DNA of 26,940 nt from contig CBDBJK010000019.1 of NCBI GenBank assembly GCA_965206395.1, positions 1-26,940 of the forward strand, in the 5' to 3' direction. The translations under genes were made by a program, and so were the position numbers. This DNA is from CBDBJK01 sp965206395. GTDB lineage: Bacteria; Chloroflexota; Dehalococcoidia; Lucifugimonadales; CATOSD01. Within the stretch, counting starts at the first letter, position 1. Every line of letters starts with the position of its first letter. This document shows, piece by piece, positions 8,193 to 15,779 of this stretch. Under the pieces are notes generated by a model. That model ran no database searches. It was given only the letters and a program-made list of their open reading frames with translations, and was not told the DNA's origin.

Positions 8193-9383
8193 ATGACACT
8201 CCCTCTGGAAGGCATGAAGGTTCTGGACTTCACTCAGATAATGGCGGGGCCTTTTTGCACTATGCTACTGGCCGACATGGGGGCGGACGTCATCAAGGTC
8301 GAGAAGCCCGACGGCGGAGACGATACCCGGCGCATGGGGCCGCCATTTCTCAACGGCGAGTCGGCTGCCTTTCTGGGCATCAACCGCAACAAGCGTAGCG
8401 TCATCCTGAACATCAAGGACGAGCAAGGCGTCGGTATCGCGCATCGCATGGCGAAAGACGCCGACGTGCTCATACAGAATTTCAGGCCGGGTACGCTGGA
8501 GCGCATCGGACTGGGTTACCAGGACATGCAAAAGCTGAACCCCGCGCTGATATACTGCAACATCTCAGGCTTTGGAAACACTGGCCCTTACAAAGACCGG
8601 GGCGGCTTCGACCTTGTGGCGCAGGGCATGAGCGGGCTGATGAGCATAACTGGCTTGCCCGACTCGTTGCCCGTCAAGGTCGGCGTTCCTATCACCGACC
8701 TCAACGCCGGAATGTATGCGACCTACGGCATACTCTCCGCATACATAAGCCGACTGAAGACTGGCAATGGGCAGCTTGTGGACGCGTCGCTGCTTGAGGC
8801 GGGCATCGCATATACGTTCTGGGAGTCGTCCATATTCTTCGCTACGGGGCAGCTTCCCACGCCACTGGGTTCCGCGCATCGACTGTCAGCGCCGTATCAG
8901 GCATTGCCAACCAGCGATGGCTATATCAACATCGGCGCGGCAAATCAGGCCAACTGGGAGCGTCTGTGCAGGGCTATAGACCGCCATGAACTGCTCGAAG
9001 ACCCTCGCTTCGCCACGAACGCCGACCGAATGCAGAACCTCGAAGAGCTGGTGACGACGCTGGAAGCGACATTTGCGACTCGGAGCACCGCCCAGTGGCT
9101 TGAGGCACTGGAAAAGGCCGGAGTTCCAGGCGGGCCTATCAACAACATCGCCGACGTGTACGCCGATCCGCAGGTGCAGGCCAGAGAGATGATGGTGGAG
9201 ATGGAGCATCCGCAGGCGGGCCGCGTCAGGAACATCGGCATCCCCGTCAAGCTCTCGGAGACGCCCGGCTCTGTTCGCAGGCCGGCCCCAACGCTGGGTC
9301 AGCACACCAACGAAGTGCTCGCCGAGTTCGGCTACTCCTCCGACGACATCACGAAGCTGAGGGAGAGCGGCGCGGTGATGTAG
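8193..9383 (+). CDS. CaiB/BaiF family class III CoA transferase
   Basis: This 396-residue protein is full length for class III CoA transferases. It starts LEGMKVLDFTQIMAGPFCTM, with GADVIKVEKPDGGDDTRR, NKRSVILNIK and NFRPGTLERIGLGY following. D140 in GPYKDRGGFDLVAQGMSG aligns with the Asp that forms the aspartyl-CoA intermediate in FRC/CaiB. It should move CoA from an acyl-CoA to a carboxylic acid; the substrate pair is unknown. It is cytoplasmic. AAGGAAGG at the end of the upstream gene serves as ribosome-binding site, so the pair is translationally coupled. Confidence 0.92.
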   Translation: MTLPLEGMKVLDFTQIMAGPFCTMLLADMGADVIKVEKPDGGDDTRRMGPPFLNGESAAFLGINRNKRSVILNIKDEQGVGIAHRMAKDADVLIQNFRPGTLERIGLGYQDMQKLNPALIYCNISGFGNTGPYKDRGGFDLVAQGMSGLMSITGLPDSLPVKVGVPITDLNAGMYATYGILSAYISRLKTGNGQLVDASLLEAGIAYTFWESSIFFATGQLPTPLGSAHRLSAPYQALPTSDGYINIGAANQANWERLCRAIDRHELLEDPRFATNADRMQNLEELVTTLEATFATRSTAQWLEALEKAGVPGGPINNIADVYADPQVQAREMMVEMEHPQAGRVRNIGIPVKLSETPGSVRRPAPTLGQHTNEVLAEFGYSSDDITKLRESGAVM

Positions 9384-9411
9384 CGAATTGCGGTTCCCTT
9401 GCTGCTCATCC

Positions 9412-9558
9412 TTATGCGCATGGGCCAGAATCACAGACTCCACGGTTGAATCCGTCCAAAGTGAGCGTCTGGCATCCGCCACCGGCTGCGATAAACACGC
9501 CTTCATCTACCCCATTAGCATCGTCCTCAACCACTGCATTCGCTTTTAGCATCTTCAT
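9412..9558 (-). CDS. Possible small Cys-containing peptide
   Basis: A 48-codon frame from ATG 9558 begins MKMLKANAVVEDDANG, continues VDEGVFIAAGGG, and ends with a segment containing three Cys (CQTLTLDGFNRGVCDSGPCA). Composition looks protein-like and the acidic-leader/Cys-core layout recalls a modified-peptide precursor. It could equally be the end of a lost gene. The ribosome-binding site is weak (AGAGG far upstream) and no modification enzyme is nearby. I do not recognise a family. Confidence 0.25.
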   Translation of the reverse strand: MKMLKANAVVEDDANGVDEGVFIAAGGGCQTLTLDGFNRGVCDSGPCA

Positions 9559-9608
9559 ATAGTCACGCCATGACCTCTCATACAATCACGTCACGCAGTC
9601 TTGCTGCA

Positions 9609-9623
9609 AGTCTTGACAAGACT
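9609..9623. promoter_or_regulatory. Palindromic operator-like site over a -35-like hexamer
   Basis: AGTCTTGACAAGACT is a perfect palindrome with seven-base arms and a central A. It contains TTGACA (9613-9618). A further direct copy of AGTCTTG lies at 9596-9602, and AGTCTT recurs near 9637. A repressor binding here would cover the -35 element. The matching -10 is weak (TAGTCT at 9636-9641, 17-base spacing). The NHL-repeat gene starts about 180 bases downstream. Confidence 0.35.
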
Positions 9624-9822
9624 ATGTTAATACATTAGTCTTAGCGTGCAAGCGATATAGACGCATGTACTGACGGACGCAGACTGCATGATTTACTCAT
9701 TCGTCATGGTAATCCGCGAATTGTGGTCTCGGGAGGAATAGGCGATTTGTAGCATTTCTTGCATTAGTTGCAAATGAATAGTAGGATAAACTTCCGCACA
9801 AGAAGGAGAAGGAGGAACTTTC

Positions 9823-12427
9823 ATGAGTGGACGGGGTTTTGAGATCAAAGGACTGTTGCAATGGATGGCATATCGCGTTCCCGTGTTGGTCGCGATTGCG
9901 CTTGTGGCCTTGCTGACTATGGGTGTGCCGTCGGCCCTGGCAGACCCTGGCGTTGGCACCATCAGCACGGTGGTAGGCATCGGCCCTGCCTCTGAGGGCG
10001 ATGGCGGCCCCGCGACGGACGGCAGAATGTCTCATCCTGAGCGTATCGCGTTTGATGCCGCTGGCAATCTCTACATCGCGGAAAGGGGTAATCACCGCGT
10101 CCGCAAGGTGGACACCGGCGGAGTAATCACTACTGTAGCGGGCAACGGCGACAGAAACTTCTGTGGCGATGGGGGCCAGGCTACCAACGCCTGCCTGGAC
10201 ACACCTACGGGCGTGGCCGTGGACGACGCCAACAATGTGCTGTACATCGCAGACTCGGAAAACAGGCGCGTGCGAGCAGTTGACCTTTCGACAGGCGTAA
10301 TCAGCACGGCGGCGGGAAATGGTGGCTGCTGTTTCCCCGGCGACGGAGGCCTCGCCACCAACGCTGAGTTCTACCTGCCTACTGATGTAGCGGTGGACAC
10401 TTCCAGCAATCTATATATAGCCGACAGGTTCGGTCGGCGCGTGCACATGGTCGATGCCCTGACTGGCATCATCAACACGGTGGCGGGCACCGGCGAGTGC
10501 TGCGATTTTCGGGGCGACGGAGGCCCTGCCATCGATGCCTGGTTAGAACAGCCCTGGGGCATCGAGATAGACGCCAACGATGATCTGTACATCGCCGACA
10601 GGTGGAACCACCGCGTGCGCATGGTCGATACTTCGACTGGCATCATCGATACAGTGGCAGGTAGTGGCAGGTAGTGGCAATGGCGGCTTCTGTGGGGATG
10701 GCGGCCTGGCTACCGACGCCTGTCTGAACCAACCCACGGACGTGGCGTTCGATAGCGGCGGCAATATGTACATAGCCGCCGGAAATCTGATACGAAGGGT
10801 TGACAGCGGCACAGGGATCATTACCACAGTAGCAGGAATTGGCCCTGGCTCGGCTGGAGACGGAGGCCTCGCGACTGACGCCGATTTTAGGCGCGCAAGG
10901 GGCATTGCGGTGAACGCCTCTGACGACCTGTTCATCGCGGACAGATTCAACCACCGGATACGGAGGGTTGACTCCCCTACCCAGATCATAACGCTCTTCG
11001 CGGGCAGCTTCCCCCCTGGATTCGATGGCGATGGGGGCCAGGCTGCCGATGCCCTGTTGAACAGTCCCTTTGGGATATTCGCTGATGGGTCTGGAAACCT
11101 GTTTATCGCGGACAATGAGAACGACCGCGTTCGCAGGGTCGATGCCGCGACTGGCGACATCACCACCGTGGCAGGCAATGGCAATGAGGGGTTCTGCGGC
11201 GACGGAGACCTTGCCATCAATGCCTGCGTTTTTGAGCCACATGATGTCGTGGTGGACTCATCAGGCAATCTCTACATTGCAGAACAGGGAAATCAGCGCG
11301 TTCGTAAGGTCGATGCCGTAACTGGGATCATTACCACCTTCGCAGGCAATGGCACACGCGATTTCTGTGGCGACGGCGGCCTTGCTACCGCCGCCTGCTT
11401 CAACAATCCCCGATTCCTTGCGATTGACGCACAGGACAATGTATACGTTACAGACCGGGACAACAGACGCATTCGCAAGATAGATGCGACAACGGGGATA
11501 ATCACTACAGTAGCAGGCAACGGCGATGGGGGTTTCTGTGGCGACGGAGGCCAGGCCATCAACGCCTGTTTTAGTGCTCCGTGGGGCATTACGGTTGACG
11601 ACTTCGGCAACCTGCTTATAGCCGACATCTGGAATCACCGCGTGCGCATGGTGGATACCGGCGGTATCATTACTACCGTTGCGGGCAATGGTGATTGCTG
11701 CGTCGATGGCGACGGCGGCCTTGCCACCAGCGCGGCCCTCGGCAACCCTTCAGATGTGGAGGTGGACTCAGGCGGCAACATGTTCATATCCAGCTTCGAA
11801 AGGCAGCGTGTCCGAAGGGTGGACGGGGCCAGTGGGATAATCACCACTGTTGCAGGCAGCGGTCCGGAGGAGGAGGTCGACGGTGGTTACTCGGGAGACG
11901 GGGGGCCTGCAACAAACGCCCTGCTTGGCGGTCCATTCGGAGTCGCGGTAACCCCGTCCGGAGACCTTTTGTTCGCTGACTATGTCAACCACGTCATCCG
12001 CATGGTGGAGGGCGTGGCCGCCACTCCTGACGCAGACCTGTCAGTCACCCAGGCCGACTCACCCGACCCGGTGATAGTGGGCGAGACGGTCGTGTACAAT
12101 ATCACCGTCTCCAACAACGGCCCCTCGATAGTCGCGGACGCTGTGCTCACCAACACCCTGTCGGAGGCATCGGCCTCCATCCTGTCGGCCACGTCTCAGT
12201 CCACTCAGGTCATCTGCACCCCCGACGGCGACGCGGTAATCTGCGACCTGGGAAGAATGAACGTCAGCGAGCAGGCTACCGTAGTTCTTCTCGTAAAACC
12301 TCAGTCTTCGGGGACTTTCACGAACACCGCGAGCGTGACGGCGGGCCGTGAAGACCTCGATCTCACGAACAACACGTCCGTGGAGGAGACCACGGTTGAG
12401 CTTGACGAGTCAGCGCCCTGCACTCTA
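9823..12427 (+). pseudogene. Secreted NHL-repeat beta-propeller protein with DUF11-like domain (5' part, frameshifted)
   Basis: The signal peptide is VPVLVAIALVALLTMGVPSALA. It is followed by 12 NHL-type repeats of about 56 residues with the pattern I-[IT]-T-V-A-G-x-G, C-G-D-G-G-x-A-x-x-A, V-D-x-x-G-N-L-Y-I-A-D, N-H-R-V-R-x-V-D. They would fit two six-bladed propellers. A DUF11-type domain follows (DADLSVTQADSPDPVIVGE onward, ending LTNNTSVEETTVEL). The frame breaks after TVAGSG in repeat 5, where the ten-base unit GGTAGTGGCA is duplicated (10660-10679); one copy would keep the frame open. The gene is cut at 12427 by IS630 element 2, and the TAG at 12428-12430 belongs to the element. The role is probably a surface or extracellular scaffold or binding protein. 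AAGGAGGA precedes ATG 9823. Confidence 0.85.
10660..10679 (+). repeat. 10-bp tandem duplication causing a frameshift
   Basis: GGTAGTGGCA occurs twice in tandem at 10660-10669 and 10670-10679, with a shorter third likeness (AGTGGCA) just before. The second copy puts a TAG in frame at 10672-10674. Removing one unit joins the upstream frame to the downstream frame exactly, within NHL repeat 5. Confidence 0.9.
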
Positions 12428-13320
12428 TAGTCATTCCAGATAATATACATACGATCTCACGATTTCGTCGATTGTGGTGTCGGCAGGAAGAAACTGCCTT
12501 CGTCTTTTCATGATTGCAAAGTCCTGTTCGATTGGATTGAAGTCTGGCGAGTACGGCGGCAGAAAGAGGAGAGTGTGTCCAGCTTGCTCAATAATTTGCC
12601 TTGTTGCAGCGGTCTTGTGAAAGGTTGCATTGTCCATGATTAACGTTGAGCTTTGGGCCAGTTCTTTGAACAAGTGGCTCTGGAGCCAGTAGTTGAACAA
12701 GGTAGCGTTGGTGCTGCCTTCGAACAGGATAGGAGCGAGCAGCCTTTTGCCCTGTTTGGCAGAGATCAGGCTGGTGCGAGGACGCCTTTTGCCACTGCGT
12801 TCACCGTATACCTTCTTCCCCCGAAGACCCCAACCATGCGCTCTGTGAGTTGTGCGCTCAAATCCACTCTCATCCAGATACACTATGTGCTCACTTCCTT
12901 TGTCCTTGACAACCTGGCGCAGTGTCCTCAGATACTCGATACGCTTTTCATGGTTTCTCTCGCTGTAGCGCATCGCTTTTTTTGTGCGTCAACTCCATCT
13001 TACGCATCATTGACCACACAGCGTTGATATGCACCCCGAATACTTCAGCACGCTCTCTCAGTAAAGCATCAGGATAAAGTCGTACGTGCCGACGCAACGC
13101 CTCTTTGTCTATCTTGCGATGCCTCAGTGATTGAACTTTTGGTGCGAGGTCTTCACGCTTACACCAGTCGTTGACGCACCACAGGCTGACCTCAAAGCGA
13201 CGTGATGCCTTCGTCTTGCTTCCACCTTCGTTTACAAAGCCAACCACTCTTTTCCTCAAGTCCATGCTGTAAGCCATAATGTCGTTGATCATACCATATG
13301 GTTATAAAGTGGATTGACTA
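12428..13320 (-). mobile_element. IS630-family insertion sequence 2 inside the NHL-repeat gene
   Basis: The element is about 893 bp, with TA at both borders (12426-12427 and 13321-13322) and inverted repeats TAGTCATTCCA at 12428-12438 and TAGTCAATCCA read inward from 13320. The exact border could shift by two bases because of a TATA. It carries one transposase gene on the minus strand, opposite to the interrupted host gene. Removing the element and one TA joins codon CTA (12425-12427) to AAT at 13323 in frame. It is much shorter than IS630 element 1 and belongs to a different, ISY100-like branch. Confidence 0.88.
12431..13277 (-). pseudogene. IS630 family transposase (ISY100-like), +1 frameshift at an A7 run
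   Basis: The N-terminal frame starts MAYSMDLRKRVVGFVNEGG and holds a helix-turn-helix (KTKASRRFEVSLWCVNDWC) and a second helical DNA-binding part up to MELTHKK. The catalytic frame continues MRYSERNHEKRIEYL and holds HIVYLDESGFE (D), TLIMDNATFHK (D) and PPYSPDFNPIEQ (E), the complete DDE triad. The break is a run of seven A on the coding strand (plus 12977-12983). Six would give one 281-residue protein, the usual size in this branch. It may be a dead copy, a sequencing error, or expression by slippage. The stop lies in the inverted repeat. Confidence 0.85.
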
Positions 13321-13322
13321 TA

Positions 13323-13676
13323 AATCTCGGCCTTGGTTACGCTGGTGGCACTCTTACGATGGACTTCGAGCTAGGGACGCAGGTACCGGCGACGTGGAGC
13401 GTGTGGCTGGTCATGCCGGGGACGGGCGCTGGCATAATACCTCTGTGGTCATTACCCATCGTATTTCCAATTAGCCAGCCGACTACGTTCCAGATACCGT
13501 TCCCGCTGCCCGATCTGGGAACAATCGGGTTCGTGACTGCGCTGAGTACGTCGGAAGGGATAACCTGCTTCGATGCTGGCATTGTTAATACCAGCGGCGG
13601 GTCGTCTTCAGGTCAATCGACAAACGGCATTCGAGAGCTGTTCCCCAGGCCGAACGGAGTTCTTCGCGGAAACTAA
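13323..13676 (+). pseudogene. C-terminal part of the NHL-repeat protein, cut off by IS630 element 2
   Basis: The frame from 13323 (NLGLGYAGGTLTMDFELGT onward) continues the NHL/DUF11 gene once the IS and one TA are removed: ...ESAPCT-L-NLGLGYAGG. It is beta-strand-rich with no start codon or ribosome-binding site of its own, and ends with a Ser/Gly-rich tail and PRPNGVLRGN. With the upstream part corrected, the original protein would be 982 residues. The segment looks like an extracellular beta-sandwich domain; I do not know its family. A strong terminator hairpin follows at 13709-13742, as expected for the true end of the gene. Confidence 0.8.
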
Positions 13677-13708
13677 GCCGCCCGAACCTGGGATTTCCAG
13701 AATGTTGC

Positions 13709-13742
13709 AGAGGGGCCTCTGGTACAACCCAGAGGCCCCTCT
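13709..13742 (+). terminator. Strong terminator hairpin after the NHL-repeat gene
   Basis: AGAGGGGCCTCTGG at 13709-13722 pairs perfectly with CCAGAGGCCCCTCT at 13729-13742 (14 pairs, six-base loop). It lies 33 bases after the stop. Only a weak T-rich tail (AGTCATTT) follows. It may also serve the convergent phosphoesterase gene. Confidence 0.7.
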
Positions 13743-13777
13743 AGTCATTTGCCGAATAGGGAAGGCCAAGTGAATGC

Positions 13778-14341
13778 CTAGCTGAATATGGAGAGTTCTA
13801 GTATTTCAGCGCTCTTGTGGTCTGGCCCCAATTCCATGATAGCCACCTGGCCCAGGCGTTGCTGCTGTTTCGGAAGGACGGTGCTTCCGGGGTTCACCAT
13901 CAGAATTCCCTGGTATTCCTGGATTGTGGCGTAGTGTGTGTGACCGAATACAACAATACCGACAGCAGCACCGAATACGGACTCAAGAGCGTCAGAAAGG
14001 TCGTCGTCTGGAGGGAAGTGCTTGGATAAAGGGCTGTGCTCTGTGACTTCGGGGACCATGCCCGGCACCAGCAGATCGTGGGTCAAGCCTATAGTGTGTC
14101 CTTCGAGATGTACGACTCGCCTTTTGTCCACCACGCGAGGGTCTTCTTTGAAATGAGCGTCGGCCCCCAATTCAACGGCGTACACCGGTGCTATCGCCTC
14201 TAACCAGTCGAGGCAAGCGGGGACGTAAATGTCACCCGCGTGGAGGATTACGTCTACACCCTGAAATGCAATCGCTACTTCTGGTGGTGGTATCTTACCA
14301 ACACTAGGGTTATGTGTGTCCGAAATGAGACCTACTTTCAT
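13778..14341 (-). CDS. Metallophosphoesterase, YfcE/MJ0936-like
   Basis: This 187-residue calcineurin-like phosphoesterase has the expected motifs: GLISDTHNP (D8, H10), DVILHAGDIY, GLTHD, VVFGHTHYA and MVNPGST. These ligands build a binuclear metal site that hydrolyses phosphomono- or phosphodiesters, and the enzyme is probably cytoplasmic. The usual GN(C/D/H) motif after strand 3 is not evident; the matching place reads VELGADAHF, which may affect catalysis or reflect a divergent subfamily. GGAG lies eight bases before ATG 14341. It is the last gene of a minus-strand run that includes the two CoA transferases, 70 bases downstream of the nearer one. Confidence 0.88.
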   Translation of the reverse strand: MKVGLISDTHNPSVGKIPPPEVAIAFQGVDVILHAGDIYVPACLDWLEAIAPVYAVELGADAHFKEDPRVVDKRRVVHLEGHTIGLTHDLLVPGMVPEVTEHSPLSKHFPPDDDLSDALESVFGAAVGIVVFGHTHYATIQEYQGILMVNPGSTVLPKQQQRLGQVAIMELGPDHKSAEILELSIFS

Positions 14342-14411
14342 GGCGTATACTCCGCTCTATCGTCGTGCCGTTGAAGGCAGTGGTGATGAACTCGCTGTCG
14401 GTCGGCACCGC

Positions 14412-15725
14412 TTATGGTATGTCCGCCGGGTAGTCTATGCCTATCTGCCCCAGCTCCTCCAAACGTGTGTACTCCTCGTCCGACAGGCCCAGAAGATCCT
14501 TGTACACGTACTCGTTGTCCTCGCCGAGGCGTACGGGGTATCGGCCCAGTTTGTTGGGCGTCTTGGACATCTTGAAGACGAGGCCGGGGTATGAGTGTGT
14601 TCCTGTTTCCGGCCCTGTAAGCTCTTCAAAGAAGCCTCGATCCCCAAGCTGGGGGCAGTCGTAGGCGTCGGCCTCGTTCTGCACCGGCCCTGCTGATATT
14701 CCTGCTTTCTGAAGAGCATGAAAGAGATCGTAATCGTTCTTGTCGCGCGACCACTCGGCGATATGCCCGTCAAGCTCTTTTTGGTGGTTCCAGCGTGAAA
14801 TGGGATCGGCAAACTTCGGGTCTCTCACCCACTCTGGATCGCTCATAACCGCGCACAGCGCTTCCCACTCCTCTTGCGTCGCAACGTCCATAGCTATCCA
14901 GCGATCATCGCCCTGGCACGGGTAAACGTTGTGCGGTGCGTGAGAGCGATGTCGGTTTCCCTGTGGCTCAGTTACCCTGCCGTTCATGGTGTAGTCCAGA
15001 ATGAATTCGCCCAGGTAGGGGATGAAGCCTTCGGCAAGGGCCAGCTCGATTAGCTGACCTTTGCCCGTGCGACGACGGTGGCGCAGAGCCATCATTACCG
15101 CGAAAGCGCCGTTGACACCTGCGGCGGCGTCGCCGGTGAGGGCCTCGCCGCTCATGCTCGGGTCCATGTCGGGATAGCCGCGTATGTAGTGATGCCCAGT
15201 CATCCCCTCCATATGGGTCCCAAAGGTGCGATAGTTCTTGTATGGCCCCGACAGGCCATAGCCAGGAACCCGCAGCATGATTAGTTTGGGATTTATCTTC
15301 GAAAGCTCCTCATAGGTCGCTTGCGCTCGTTCTATCGTCTCCGGCACGTTGTTCTCAACGAAGACATCGGAGATTTCTATCAGCCGCCGAAACATTTCTC
15401 TGCCTTCGGGATGCATAATATCTGTCGTCATGCTTCGCTTGTTGCGGGCGTGGCTGTTGAACGAAGGCGAGCGGTTCCAGGGCCGGTCTCCCGGGTCTCC
15501 ATCAGGAAAGGCGAAACCCGATGACAGTCCGTTTCCCTGAGCGGCCCGAACGGCCTCGCGCGATACGTGTGCCTGAATACCCCGTGTAACGGGCTGCATT
15601 CTGTTTACAGGCTCCACCCTTATCACCTCAGCGCCCCACTCAGCGAGCAACTGCGTGCAGTGCGGCCCCGCCCAGACTACCGTAACGTCAACAACTCGAA
15701 TTCCTTCCAATGGAAGCTTTTTCAT
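14412..15725 (-). CDS. CaiB/BaiF family class III CoA transferase
   Basis: This 437-residue protein is slightly longer than usual because of an insert at about 45-85 (MQPVTRGIQAHVSREAVRAA through DRPWNRSP). Family features are LEGIRVVDVTVVWAGPHCTQ, WGAEVIRVEPV, NKRSMTTDI, FVENNVPETIERAQATYEEL and GKGQLIELALAEG. The segment that normally carries the catalytic Asp reads GPYKNYRTFGTHMEGMTG; the aligned position is Gly179 or Thr180, not Asp. Some CaiB-like subgroups also lack it, so activity cannot be judged from this alone. AGAGG precedes ATG 15725. A second CoA transferase ends 54 bases upstream on the same strand. Confidence 0.9.
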   Translation of the reverse strand: MKKLPLEGIRVVDVTVVWAGPHCTQLLAEWGAEVIRVEPVNRMQPVTRGIQAHVSREAVRAAQGNGLSSGFAFPDGDPGDRPWNRSPSFNSHARNKRSMTTDIMHPEGREMFRRLIEISDVFVENNVPETIERAQATYEELSKINPKLIMLRVPGYGLSGPYKNYRTFGTHMEGMTGHHYIRGYPDMDPSMSGEALTGDAAAGVNGAFAVMMALRHRRRTGKGQLIELALAEGFIPYLGEFILDYTMNGRVTEPQGNRHRSHAPHNVYPCQGDDRWIAMDVATQEEWEALCAVMSDPEWVRDPKFADPISRWNHQKELDGHIAEWSRDKNDYDLFHALQKAGISAGPVQNEADAYDCPQLGDRGFFEELTGPETGTHSYPGLVFKMSKTPNKLGRYPVRLGEDNEYVYKDLLGLSDEEYTRLEELGQIGIDYPADIP

Positions 15726-15779
15726 ACTTCGACGCCTCTATTCTGAATATACGTGTGTTTTGAAGTACCGGAATGCCCC

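Larger units (their letters stand above)
9384..9822. other. Long intergenic region before the NHL-repeat gene
   Basis: 439 bases hold a possible 48-codon minus-strand ORF (9412-9558) and a perfect palindrome over a TTGACA hexamer (9609-9623), both listed separately. They are followed by an A/T-richer leader of about 170 bases with no clear structure. AAGGAGGA lies at 9810-9817, just before the NHL gene start. Confidence 0.5.

Noticed and set aside
10543..11268. 241-codon minus-strand frame
   Set aside because: It is the mirror frame of the NHL repeats; its apparent repeats simply copy the repeats of the real gene.
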